Assembly (NCBI GenBank): GCA_002408385.1
Contig: DHSB01000242.1
Span: 5,241 to 13,491, forward strand
Reading direction: 5' to 3'
DNA: 8,251 nucleotides
Origin: Myxococcales bacterium UBA5297
Lineage (GTDB): Bacteria; Myxococcota; Myxococcia; Myxococcales; UBA5297
In this document: piece after piece, positions 1 to 5,991 of the stretch
Position numbering within the stretch: the first letter of the stretch is position 1
Layout of the letters: every line of letters starts with the position of its first letter
The notes under the pieces: model-generated
The model's input: only the letters and a program-made list of their open reading frames with translations
What the model was told of the DNA's origin: nothing
Database searches by the model: none
Translations under genes and position numbers: made by a program

Positions 1-662
1 GCGGCGAGCAGGCCGAGGCCGCAGAGAAGGGACGCGGGCCGCTCGCCCGGCGCCCGGTTGGGCTCGCCGCGCATCCAGACGAGGAGCGGCCACATCAGCA
101 GCGCCCCCCCCGCGCTCTCCTTGCCGAGAAAGCCGAAGAAGAGCAGCGGGGCGGCCGCCCAGGCCGAGCCGCGCCGCTGCAGGGCGGCGAGGGCCGCGAA
201 GCTGAAGGCCGCCGCGATCAGGTCCTCCCGGTAGCTGACGACCGCCACCGCCTCGGCATGGGCGGGCAAGATCGCGAAGAAGCCCGCGGTGAGCCACGCG
301 AGGGGCCGCTCGCCGAAGGCGCGCAGGACGAGCAGGCCGAGCAGCAGCGTCGCGAGCAGGTGCCACAGCAGGCTCTGCAGGTGGTGGCCGCGCGGGGAGA
401 GACCGAACAGCGCGCGGTCGAGGAAGACCGTCGCGAGCGCGACCGGCCGCTCGGCGTCGACCACCCCTTCGGCAAAGGCGCTCCCGTCGGCGAGCCCCGC
501 GAGGTTTGCCGGGTGGGCGGTGTAGGCGTTGTTCACCACCGTCCAGCGGTCGTCGTAGACGAACTCGAAGCCGAGTAGCTGGGCGTGCGTCGCCGCCACC
601 AGGCCGGCGAGGGCGAGCAGCGCGAGCAGGCCGCGCTCGCGGCTCGGCGCCCCCGGGCTCAC
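1..662 (-). CDS. TMTC-like GT-C membrane glycosyltransferase, C-terminus beyond left edge
   Basis: The frame is open from a GTG at 662 to the window edge (220 codons visible). The start overlaps the stop of the preceding gene as GTGA, which fixes it and suggests translational coupling. After a hydrophobic segment at about residues 11-31 comes FEFVYDDRW (32-40), placing an Asp-Asp pair in the first extracytoplasmic loop. It is followed by a RPV element near 72, HHLQSLLWHLL (93-103), and PAHAEAVAVVSYREDLIAA (133-151), then a helix and a KES motif at 181. This order matches the N-terminal half of TMTC/DUF1736-type polyprenyl-phosphate-sugar-dependent glycosyltransferases, which are often followed by TPR repeats. 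The TPR part, if present, would be outside the window. It probably sits in the inner membrane and transfers a sugar to an exported acceptor. The substrate cannot be read from the sequence. Confidence 0.8.
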   Translation of the reverse strand, partial: MSPGAPSRERGLLALLALAGLVAATHAQLLGFEFVYDDRWTVVNNAYTAHPANLAGLADGSAFAEGVVDAERPVALATVFLDRALFGLSPRGHHLQSLLWHLLATLLLGLLVLRAFGERPLAWLTAGFFAILPAHAEAVAVVSYREDLIAAAFSFAALAALQRRGSAWAAAPLLFFGFLGKESAGGALLMWPLLVWMRGEPNRAPGERPASLLCGLGLLA

Positions 663-2125
663 CCCTCGCGCTCCAGCCGGCGCACCAGGGCGAGCATCGG
701 CACGGCGGCCGCCGCCCAGAAGGCAAAGAGCGGGGCCAGCGAGGCGGTCCCCTCGAGTCCGAGCACCAGGCCGAGGTTGTAGGCGTGCGGCTCGGATGGG
801 ATGCGCCCGGCGAGCAGTGCCGGCCAGATGTGGGTCGTCAGCGCGTTGCCCCACTCGGGCAGGTCGGCGCCGAGAGCGGTGCCGCCGACGACGTTGGCGA
901 GGCTCATCAGCCCGAGCCCGAGCGCGGCGAGGCTCCAGGCGCGGCCGGCGGGCAGGCCGAGCAGACCGAGCGCGAGGAAGGGCAGGGCGGGCACCAGATG
1001 GCGCGGGCCGAGCGAGGCGCCGCCGTGCCAGAACGCGTAGCCGGCGTTGAGCAGCAGGAAGGCGGCGAAGATCGCCAGCGCCACCCGCGCCTCGAGCCTC
1101 CAGGGGGCGCGCGCGGCCGCCCAGAGGCCGCCGCCGAGCCCGAGCAGGAGCACCGGCGCGAGCGGGAAGAGGCCGCGGAAGCCCCCGAAGGTGATTTCCC
1201 AGAGAATGGCAAGCCGCGGCAGCTCGACCCCGAAGAGCCCGCGGGCCATCCCCAAAGCAAAGCGCGAGGGGACGAGGGTCGAGTAGCCGATGCGCCAGGG
1301 GGCGCCGAAGGCGGCGGTGTTGTAGACGGCCGCGAGCAGCAGCGGCAGGGAGGCCCCGGCGGCGAGCAGCAGGGCGACCCGCGCCTGCTCGCGCAGGCCC
1401 ACCGGGCGCGGGCCGCAGAGGAGCGCATAGACCCCGATCGCCGCCGCGGCCAAGGCCGCGGGGTACTCGGAGATCACCGAGAAGCCGAGCAGCGCGCCGA
1501 CCAGCGCGAGCCGGCGGGCTCCGAAGCGCTCGCCGCGCCGCAGGGCGAGCAGCACGAAGCCGATGATCAGCATCGAGGCGACCGCCTGGTGGGCGAAGAA
1601 GAGGCTCGAGTAGGCGAACGCCGGGGTGGCCAGGCTCCATGCGAGGGCGACGAGCAGGGCCCGCCCGGGGCGGGCGCCGAGCGCCCGGCCGAGCCGGAAG
1701 AGAAAGACGCTCGCCAGCGCCGAGAGCAGCCCGACGGTGAACACCGTGCAGACGAAGAGCGAGCCGCGCACCCAGAGCGCGTCGCCGGGGAGCGGTGCCC
1801 GGCCGGCCAGCCAGCGCGGCGCCCAGCGGGCGAGGTGGACGGGGGCGGCGAGAAAGGAGAGGCCCGGTGCCTTGTCGCTGTAGTAGCGCCCCGCGCGCAG
1901 CGACTTGTCCCCGGTGTTCTCGTGAAAGCTGTCGATGCTCAGGGTGCGCTGCTCGACGAGCGCCCGAACCAGGTCGAAGCGCGAGTTGGGGTTCCACGAA
2001 GGGGTCGAGCCGAAGTAGGCAAAGGAGACGAGCAAGAGCGCGAAGAGGGCACGCTCGAGACGCTTCTCCGGTTCGGGCGGCAGCAGTAGCCGGAAGGGGT
2101 CGCAGGGGGCCGGCGCGCCGCTCAT
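659..2125 (-). CDS. Polytopic membrane protein, GT-C glycosyltransferase (family 39-like)
   Basis: A 488-residue protein starting at ATG 2125, which overlaps the lipoprotein stop as ATGA; its own stop overlaps the next start as GTGA. The same frame stays open upstream to 2929, but that extension is Arg/Pro-rich and antisense-like, so the overlap start is preferred. One helix at about residues 26-38 precedes the loop motifs NPNSRFDLVRALVEQRTLSID (45-65) and GRYYSDKAPGLSFLAAP (79-95). Roughly ten further hydrophobic segments follow (about 120-145, 155-195, 205-237, 248-266, 318-336, 348-364, 376-390, 396-412, 450-480), with GPRHLVPALPFL at 373-384. The N-S-R-D...YYSDKAPG loop and the PRHL...PFL motif are typical of a bacterial GT-C-like family usually annotated as glycosyltransferase family 39 or hypothetical membrane protein. 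Acidic loop residues (for example D51, D65) could be catalytic. Donor and acceptor are unknown; the glycosyltransferase role is inferred from the family. Confidence 0.8.
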   Translation of the reverse strand: MSGAPAPCDPFRLLLPPEPEKRLERALFALLLVSFAYFGSTPSWNPNSRFDLVRALVEQRTLSIDSFHENTGDKSLRAGRYYSDKAPGLSFLAAPVHLARWAPRWLAGRAPLPGDALWVRGSLFVCTVFTVGLLSALASVFLFRLGRALGARPGRALLVALAWSLATPAFAYSSLFFAHQAVASMLIIGFVLLALRRGERFGARRLALVGALLGFSVISEYPAALAAAAIGVYALLCGPRPVGLREQARVALLLAAGASLPLLLAAVYNTAAFGAPWRIGYSTLVPSRFALGMARGLFGVELPRLAILWEITFGGFRGLFPLAPVLLLGLGGGLWAAARAPWRLEARVALAIFAAFLLLNAGYAFWHGGASLGPRHLVPALPFLALGLLGLPAGRAWSLAALGLGLMSLANVVGGTALGADLPEWGNALTTHIWPALLAGRIPSEPHAYNLGLVLGLEGTASLAPLFAFWAAAAVPMLALVRRLEREG

Positions 2126-2748
2126 CGCCCCGCCCCGTTCGGAGGCTCCACCGCGCGCTGCCAGCGCGGCACGCAGCCATCGCTCCAGGCGAGCAGCGCC
2201 TCTCCCGTAGTGACGAGCACAGTGCCGTCCGAGGCGACGGCCGGCGGGGCGTTGATCCGGGGGCCGTGGGGCAGCTCGATGGCGCAGCGCCGGCTGCCGT
2301 CGGGGGTGAAGAGCTCGATGCGGCCGGGGGCGACCACGGCGAGCGCGCCGCTGTCGCGCAGCGCCGCCGGCGAGAGCAGCCCCTCGGCGAGCGCGGGGGT
2401 CGGCAGCTCGCGCCGCCAGGCGATCTTTCCGTTGGCCTGTACCGCAAGCAGGTCGCGCTCGGAGCGCAGAAAGACCGTGCTGTCGGGGGCGACGGCCGGC
2501 GTTCCGAGGACCCGGCCCGCCTCGAGCCGGGTGCGCCAACGCTCGCTGCCGCGGGGGCCGAAGGCTACCAGCTCTCCGGTTTCGGGCAGCCAAAGGACCG
2601 AGGTGCTGTCGGGGCGTACGAGGAGCATCTGACCGGCTGGCTGTGGTTGGCCCGACGGCACCGGGGCAGGCTTGCAGCCGGCCAGCAGGAGCAGGCCGAG
2701 GACGGCGAGCGGGAGGGGGCGCGTCGGCGCTGATGTCTCTGGGGGCAA
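2122..2748 (-). CDS. Predicted lipoprotein with PQQ-like beta-propeller repeats
   Basis: Read from TTG 2748 this encodes 208 residues: a short N-region with one Arg, a hydrophobic core LPLAVLGLLLLAGC with the lipobox LAGC (Cys25), a Pro/Gly/Gln-rich linker (26-40), then repeated beta-propeller-type strands. Blade-like units include TPAVAPDSTVFLRSERDLLAV (83-103) followed by NGKIAWRREL, and APPAVASDGTVLVT (167-180) followed by LLAWSDGCVPRWQRAV. This is the PQQ/BamB-like pattern (A-x-DGTV ... L-A-x-x-x-G-x-x-x-W), with about four blades, so the propeller is short or incomplete. It should be anchored to a membrane after lipidation. The open frame extends to ATG 3120, but that extension looks non-coding and would bury the signal peptide. 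TTG 2748 (or TTG 2754) suits the lipobox spacing and lies about 20 nt below a plausible -10 box. First gene of the operon with the two glycosyltransferases; the start is the least certain part. Confidence 0.68.
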   Translation of the reverse strand: MPPETSAPTRPLPLAVLGLLLLAGCKPAPVPSGQPQPAGQMLLVRPDSTSVLWLPETGELVAFGPRGSERWRTRLEAGRVLGTPAVAPDSTVFLRSERDLLAVQANGKIAWRRELPTPALAEGLLSPAALRDSGALAVVAPGRIELFTPDGSRRCAIELPHGPRINAPPAVASDGTVLVTTGEALLAWSDGCVPRWQRAVEPPNGAGR

Positions 2749-2774
2749 TCGCAAGGCCGGACCGGGTCCGAGCC

Positions 2775-2780
2775 AACCTA
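2775..2780 (-). promoter_or_regulatory. Candidate extended -10 box TAGGTT for the lipoprotein/GT-C operon
   Basis: On the minus strand the sequence reads TGCTAGGTT, an extended -10 (TGn plus TAGGTT) in otherwise GC-rich DNA. A transcript would begin near 2768, about 20 nt before TTG 2748. No good -35 hexamer is visible; that region is occupied by an inverted repeat. The call rests on pattern and position only. Confidence 0.4.
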
Positions 2781-2789
2781 GCACAGCTC

Positions 2790-2813
2790 GGCCCTCTCCC
2801 CGCCGGGAGGGCC
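2790..2813. repeat. Inverted repeat overlapping the -35 region of the operon
   Basis: GGCCCTC (2790-2796) is mirrored by GAGGGCC (2807-2813) around a 10-nt centre. It lies directly upstream of the TAGGTT box, where the -35 element would be, so it could be an operator for a dimeric regulator. It could also be a chance GC-rich hairpin. No known operator consensus is recognised. Confidence 0.35.
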
Positions 2814-3228
2814 GGCGGCGCGACGGGCGCTGTGGTTCCGGGGTGGAGCCGGCGCGAGGATGGGCAAGAAATTCGTGCAGGCTCAGCGCGAGCAGGCGCG
2901 CCTCGTCCCTTCCCGGGCGCACTCGCCAACCCCTCATCCTGAATTGACGAATCTTCCGGCGATGGCCGAGCCCGATGGCGCGCCCGCCGGCCGCGTGCGG
3001 TTGCGCTCCGGGCTGGGGGGCTAGCCTGTTCGACCGCACGATGGACAAGAGCCGCCTAGGCGTTGCCTGCCTCGGGAGGCGGACGCTCGGGGCGAGCGCG
3101 AGGAGGGGGCCGCAGGTCAACCTGAGGACGACGCGGTCGATCCGTCCCGAGAGGACCGGGCCGGGCCGCCGCGCTCTTCCGCCGCCCCAAACCCTCGACG
3201 CCGCCCCAGAGGAGGGGTGACCGCCTGG

Positions 3229-3966
3229 CTAGGCGTCGAGCCGGCCGACAGCGATCAGGTTGTCCGAGAGCCAGAAGGGGCCCTCAATCCCAAAGTGCCG
3301 GTTGATCCCCCAGACCGCAGCCGAGGCGGCGGCTCCTGCGGTCAGCGTCACGGCGCGCGAGGCCCAGGAGCGAGCGCCGCTTTGGTAGCGCGGCGCGGTG
3401 GGCTCGGGCCCGATCGAGACCGGCTCGAGGCCGGCCAGCACCAAGAGCTGCCGCAGGCTCTGCACGGTGAAGCCGCTGCGGTGCGTCAGGTCGCAGTAGC
3501 GCCGGGCGAGTGCCAGCGGATTGTGCATGTTGGGGGTCTTGAGGAGCACTGTCGCCCCGGGGCGGCAGAGGCGGCGCACCGCGCACATCAAGGCGATGGC
3601 GTCGTCGGGGGCAAAGTGCTCGATCACGTCGTTGAGCGCGACCAGACCCCAGCGCCCCGCGGGCGCCTCGGCGGCGAAGGCGCGCAGGTCGGCCAGATGC
3701 ACCGTGGCCTCGGCGCGCGCGCGCGCCTGTTCCACCGCCCTCGGGCTGCCGTCGACCCCGGTCAAATCGACGCGCCCCTCGTGCCGCAGCCAGGAGAGAA
3801 AGAGGCCGGCGCCGCAGCCGAGATCAAGCGCGGGGACGGCCCGGTCGGCCGGCAGGTGGCGCAGGTAGAGCCGCCGGTAGTAGTTGATGAAGTAGTCGCC
3901 GTGCCGGAATCGCTCGGCCTGGGCGCTGCAGACGACGTCATAGTAGTCGGTGGAGGTGGGGGGCAT
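3229..3966 (-). CDS. Class I SAM-dependent methyltransferase, glycan/lipid-modifying type
   Basis: A 245-residue protein from ATG 3966. Rossmann-fold motifs appear in order: motif I ALDLGCGAG (46-54), the acidic end of strand 2 in LTGVDGSP (68-75, Asp72), LADLRAF (91-97), post-motif NDVIEHF (112-118), and LLKTPNM (141-147). The element DLTHRSGFTVQSLRQLL (159-175) is frequent in Methyltransf_23-like enzymes found in polysaccharide and glycolipid clusters. The N-terminal DYYDVV and the HGDYFINYYRRLYLRHL segment also fit that group. The frame extends to GTG 4017 (17 more residues, somewhat hydrophobic). ATG 3966 is preferred because family resemblance begins at DYYD; neither start has a clear Shine-Dalgarno, so it is uncertain. 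The 158 bases between it and the next gene (3967-4124) show no promoter I would defend. Nearby GT-C genes suggest a surface-glycan role, but the acceptor is unknown. Confidence 0.85.
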   Translation of the reverse strand: MPPTSTDYYDVVCSAQAERFRHGDYFINYYRRLYLRHLPADRAVPALDLGCGAGLFLSWLRHEGRVDLTGVDGSPRAVEQARARAEATVHLADLRAFAAEAPAGRWGLVALNDVIEHFAPDDAIALMCAVRRLCRPGATVLLKTPNMHNPLALARRYCDLTHRSGFTVQSLRQLLVLAGLEPVSIGPEPTAPRYQSGARSWASRAVTLTAGAAASAAVWGINRHFGIEGPFWLSDNLIAVGRLDA

Positions 3967-4124
3967 GGCCGGGGAGAGGATTGCACCGCTCGCGAGGAGG
4001 GCACAAGCGCGGCTCACTGGGAGGGCCTGCGCTCAGGGGCGCCCGGAAGAGCCGGGAGCTCCCCGCCCCGGGAATCGAGCGCGACCGCCCCTCGCGCCGT
4101 GTGCGGGCGGCCACCTGCTCTCTT

Positions 4125-4688
4125 CTAAGGACCGGAGGCTTGGCGCAGGGGGCGCACCCCGAAGTTGTCGATGGTGCAGGCGCCCTCGCGCCCGGTCCCC
4201 TCGGTCTCCGTTCCGCCAGGCCCGTTGGCGTCCGCCCAGAGAACGAAGAGCGGCCTGCCCGGTTCCCAGTCCTCGAGCTCGAGGCGTGCGCTCAGCGGGG
4301 TCTCGCCGACGCTCGGCGCCGGGGCGAAGTGCGAGGAGAAGGCGGGGATGAGGCGCCAGGAGCCGGGGGCGCCGGTCAGGCTGAAAAAGGCCCGGTGGCC
4401 GAAGACCTGCTCGTTTTCCTGCGCCATCCAGGAGCCGTGGTCGTAGAACAGCTCGATCTCCGTCACCCTGGCCCCGGTGTCGTTCTTGAGCCTGGCGAGG
4501 AGAGCCGTGCCGGCGACCAGGGTCGGGCGGGTCTGAAGCTTTCGCCCGTGGGGCCGGCCGTCGTTCCAGGCCGCGCGCCCGTCGGCCACCGGAGGCCAGG
4601 CCGAAGACCCGCCGAGCGCCTCCCAGCCCGGTGCCTCGGCCTCCAGGAGTTGGACGGCGGCGTCGAGGTGCTGGACGAAGGGTTGCCC
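4125..4688 (-). CDS. C-terminal beta-sandwich domain of a secreted-type protein; 5' end missing or unresolved
   Basis: The last ~190 codons of an open frame ending in TAG at 4125 are clearly protein-like. Features in order are AWNDGRPHGRKLQTRPTL, then LLARLKNDTGARVTEIELFYDHGSW, HRAFFSLTGAPGSWRLIP, a strand SARLELEDW, and finally LFVLWADANG followed by a Gly/Thr/Glu-rich loop and CTIDNFGV. This resembles the C-terminal jelly-roll-like domain of many secreted bacterial proteins, whose hallmark is LRWxDxNxxG...AIDDxxV. Upstream of about 4688 the frame stays open to ATG 4955, but the translation becomes Arg/Pro/Ser-rich and third-position G/C preference is lost. There is no signal peptide and no ATG, GTG or TTG near the domain start. 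It therefore looks like a 5'-truncated remnant, or a gene with a frameshift or rare start. Coordinates give the supported coding part only. Function is not assigned. Confidence 0.5.
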   Translation of the reverse strand, partial: GQPFVQHLDAAVQLLEAEAPGWEALGGSSAWPPVADGRAAWNDGRPHGRKLQTRPTLVAGTALLARLKNDTGARVTEIELFYDHGSWMAQENEQVFGHRAFFSLTGAPGSWRLIPAFSSHFAPAPSVGETPLSARLELEDWEPGRPLFVLWADANGPGGTETEGTGREGACTIDNFGVRPLRQASGP

Positions 4689-4861
4689 GGCACCTCGCCG
4701 GGCGCTCGGCCGCCGGGCACGGGTGGTGCTCCCCGCGGGCCGTGCCGCCGCGCTCGGCCTAGAGTTGCCGGAGGGTAGTTCCCCAGCCCGTGGGCGAACA
4801 ACCGCGCCGGTCGCAAGTCGCGGGCCGCATCGGGAGACCCCCGGCCGCGCCGTCGACTTCC

Positions 4862-4891
4862 TTGTCTCGCGACGCGCCGGCCGCCTATGTT
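4862..4891 (+). promoter_or_regulatory. Candidate sigma-70 type promoter for the DUF58/BatA unit
   Basis: TTGTCT (4862-4867) and TATGTT (4886-4891) are 18 nt apart, each matching four of six consensus positions. Transcription would begin near 4898, about 60 nt before ATG 4958. It is the best-looking promoter between the divergent genes. It lies inside the degenerate upstream extension of the minus-strand frame, which supports that extension being non-coding. Confidence 0.42.
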
Positions 4892-4957
4892 TGCGGACCC
4901 TTCGAGCGCCCGCGTCGATTCCACGGCGGCCGGGAGATCCGCGACACCAAGGCACGC

Positions 4958-5836
4958 ATGCTGCTCGACCCCAAAGCCCTCGCCAAGCTATCGACCGTGA
5001 AGCTGCGCGCCCGCGCGGTGGTCGAGGGCGTGCTCTCGGGGCTGCACAAGAGCCCGCACCAGGGCCAATCGGTCGAGTTCGCGGAGCACAAGGAGTACGC
5101 CCCCGGCGACGAGATCCGGCACATCGACTGGAAGGCCTACGGCAAGTTCGACAAGTACTACGTCAAGCGCTACGAGCACGAGACGAACCTGCGCGCCTTC
5201 ATCGCCATCGACGCTTCGGCGTCGATGAGCTACCGCTCGAACGGCCTGTCGAAGCTCGACGTGGCCTGCGCGCTCGGGGCGGCGCTCGCCTATCTGCTCG
5301 TGCGCCAGCAGGACGCGGTGGGGCTGCTCGTGTTGCGCGCCGACGGCGCCCGCTACATCCCACCGCGCGCTGCGGCGGGCCACCTGCAGACCATCATCGA
5401 AGCGCTCGAGGGGCTGGAGGGGAAAGGGACGACCCGGCTGGCGGCCGCCGCTGATCTGCTGTCCGAGAAGGCGCGCAGGCGCGCGGCGGTCTTCCTGTTC
5501 TCCGACCTGTTCGACGAAGACCCGCATGCGCTCAAGCGCCTGCTGCAGCTTCGGCTGCGCAAGAACGACCTCTCGGTCTTTCACGTGCTCGACAGGGCGG
5601 AGATCGAGTTTCCCTTCGAGGACAACACGCTCTTCCTCTCGATGGAGGACGACCGCTCGCAGCAGGCAAACCCGCGCGAGATTCGCGATTCGTATCTGGA
5701 AGAGATGAAGGCATTTATCGACGGCGCGAGGGAGCGGTGCAACGAGCAGGACTCGGACTACGAGCTGGTCCGTACCGACGAGCCGCTCGACAAGGTGCTG
5801 CTGCGCTATCTCGCGCGCAGGGAGCGTGGCCGATGA
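4958..5836 (+). CDS. DUF58 family protein with von Willebrand A metal site
   Basis: A 292-residue soluble protein, the usual length for the short DUF58 class. The family signature EFAEHKEYAPGDEIRHIDW (40-58) runs on into KAYGKFDKYYVKRYEHETNL (59-78). A vWA-type fold follows with an intact MIDAS: D85-A-S87-A-S89 (IDASASM), Thr158 or Thr159 in GKGTTRL, and Asp183 in FLFSDLF. No transmembrane helix is present. ATG 4958 is chosen because an AAGG element ends 5 nt before it and family similarity begins at once; the frame is open further upstream, but that part overlaps the promoter. DUF58 proteins usually act with MoxR AAA+ ATPases and membrane vWA proteins, as chaperone-like or signalling modules. 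Here the membrane vWA partner follows, but no MoxR gene precedes. The stop TGA overlaps the ATG of a possible small frame at 5833. Confidence 0.92.
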   Translation: MLLDPKALAKLSTVKLRARAVVEGVLSGLHKSPHQGQSVEFAEHKEYAPGDEIRHIDWKAYGKFDKYYVKRYEHETNLRAFIAIDASASMSYRSNGLSKLDVACALGAALAYLLVRQQDAVGLLVLRADGARYIPPRAAAGHLQTIIEALEGLEGKGTTRLAAAADLLSEKARRRAAVFLFSDLFDEDPHALKRLLQLRLRKNDLSVFHVLDRAEIEFPFEDNTLFLSMEDDRSQQANPREIRDSYLEEMKAFIDGARERCNEQDSDYELVRTDEPLDKVLLRYLARRERGR

Positions 5837-5988
5837 GCGGGCGGTGTCTGGTGCAGGCCGGCACGAAGGCCGGCGATCCGCGGATCGCGCTGCTGCCGCG
5901 TCGGGCCGGCGATCCGGGGCTTGGGCTTCTGCATCCGGCGGGCAGGGGCAGTGGCGATCGGCGTGGGAGCCGGCGGGGAGCGCGCTGA
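5833..5988 (+). CDS. Possible 51-residue small protein in the DUF58-BatA spacer
   Basis: ATG 5833 overlaps the DUF58 stop as ATGA, and AGGGAG (5819-5824) lies 8 nt upstream, an ideal Shine-Dalgarno position, so initiation here is plausible. The product is basic and Gly/Arg/Pro-rich, with two AGDP units (KAGDPRI and RAGDPGL) spaced 12 residues apart because of the underlying 36-bp DNA repeat. No signal peptide, membrane segment or known domain is visible. Its TGA ends 3 nt before the ATG of the BatA-type gene, so a ribosome finishing here could feed the next gene. The low-complexity composition argues equally for a chance frame inside a repeat element. The initiation signals may originally have served the BatA-type gene. 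Not recognised. Confidence 0.3.
   Translation: MSGRCLVQAGTKAGDPRIALLPRRAGDPGLGLLHPAGRGSGDRRGSRRGAR
5868..5916 (+). repeat. 13-bp direct repeat GGCCGGCGATCCG, 36-bp period
   Basis: Identical copies lie at 5868-5880 and 5904-5916. The shorter core GGCCGGC occurs a third time at 5856-5862. The period is a multiple of three, so the repeat is also visible as AGDP in the small plus-strand frame. The left copy overlaps the 16-bp palindrome. This clustering is not seen elsewhere in the window. Confidence 0.65.
5873..5888. repeat. Perfect 16-bp palindrome GCGATCCGCGGATCGC
   Basis: Every position pairs (GCGATCCG / CGGATCGC), with no spacer. It lies inside the operon spacer, about 104 nt upstream of the BatA-type start. 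It could be a protein-binding site, the stem of a repetitive extragenic element, or an RNA hairpin between the two genes (the zero-length centre would have to open into a loop). The central codons read Asp-Pro-Arg-Ile on both strands. Confidence 0.7.
5975..5980 (+). promoter_or_regulatory. Ribosome binding site GGGGAG for the BatA-type gene
   Basis: GGGGAG sits 11 nt before ATG 5992, slightly long but acceptable. It shows that the BatA-type gene has its own initiation signal inside the spacer and supports ATG 5992 as its start. Confidence 0.5.
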
Positions 5989-5991
5989 GCG

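Larger units (their letters stand above)
2749..3228. other. 480-base stretch without a convincing gene
   Basis: The stretch lies between the lipoprotein start and the methyltransferase stop. It holds the -10 box and inverted repeat described separately. Open frames on both strands here (for example 2975-3220 plus, and the upstream extension of the lipoprotein frame) give Arg/Pro-rich translations without domain signatures, and their codon third positions are not biased as in neighbouring genes. An AT-richer patch near 2941-2956 includes a TTGACG hexamer on the plus strand, but no -10 follows at the right distance. A 10-bp palindrome CGCCTAGGCG sits at about 3053-3062. No tRNA or clear intrinsic terminator (GC stem plus T-run) is visible for the methyltransferase gene ending at 3229. 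Confidence 0.5.
5834..5991. other. Possible small inserted element bounded by TGAGCG direct repeats
   Basis: TGAGCG occurs at 5834-5839, starting 2 nt before the end of the DUF58 stop codon, and again at 5986-5991, ending exactly before the BatA-type ATG at 5992. Deleting one copy plus the 146 bases between them would give TGA-GCG-ATG, a 3-nt gap typical of this kind of operon. The interior has repeats and a palindrome and lacks the codon bias of the flanking genes. No terminal inverted repeats were found, so the mechanism, and even the insertion itself, remain inference. Confidence 0.35.

Noticed and set aside
506..2089. A 527-codon open frame on the plus strand
   Set aside because: It lies antisense to the GT-C membrane gene. 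Its translation is Glu/Arg/Gly/Gln-rich low complexity, the usual mirror of Leu/Ala-rich helices in GC-rich DNA, with no domain motifs.
2126..2929. Upstream extension of the 659-2125 membrane gene frame
   Set aside because: It would overlap the lipoprotein gene almost completely and is Arg/Pro-rich. The ATGA overlap at 2125 gives a natural start.
3205..3228. Possible terminator after the methyltransferase stop (CCCC...GGGG around 3205-3217)
   Set aside because: The stem is only about 4 bp with no T-run on the minus strand; too weak to call.
3970..4017. GTG 4017 as the methyltransferase start, with a short hydrophobic N-terminus
   Set aside because: Family resemblance starts after ATG 3966. 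The extra residues lack an N-terminal positive region plus cleavage pattern, and a SAM-methyltransferase of this type should be cytoplasmic. Kept only as an alternative.
3217..4128. A 303-codon plus-strand open frame opposite the methyltransferase
   Set aside because: The minus strand carries a full, ordered set of SAM-methyltransferase motifs; the plus translation is Gly/Glu/Arg-rich with none.
5806..5934. A 42-residue minus-strand frame across the operon spacer with two PRIAG units
   Set aside because: The repetition follows directly from the DNA palindrome and direct repeat, there is no clear ribosome binding site, and it runs into the 3' end of DUF58 in antisense.
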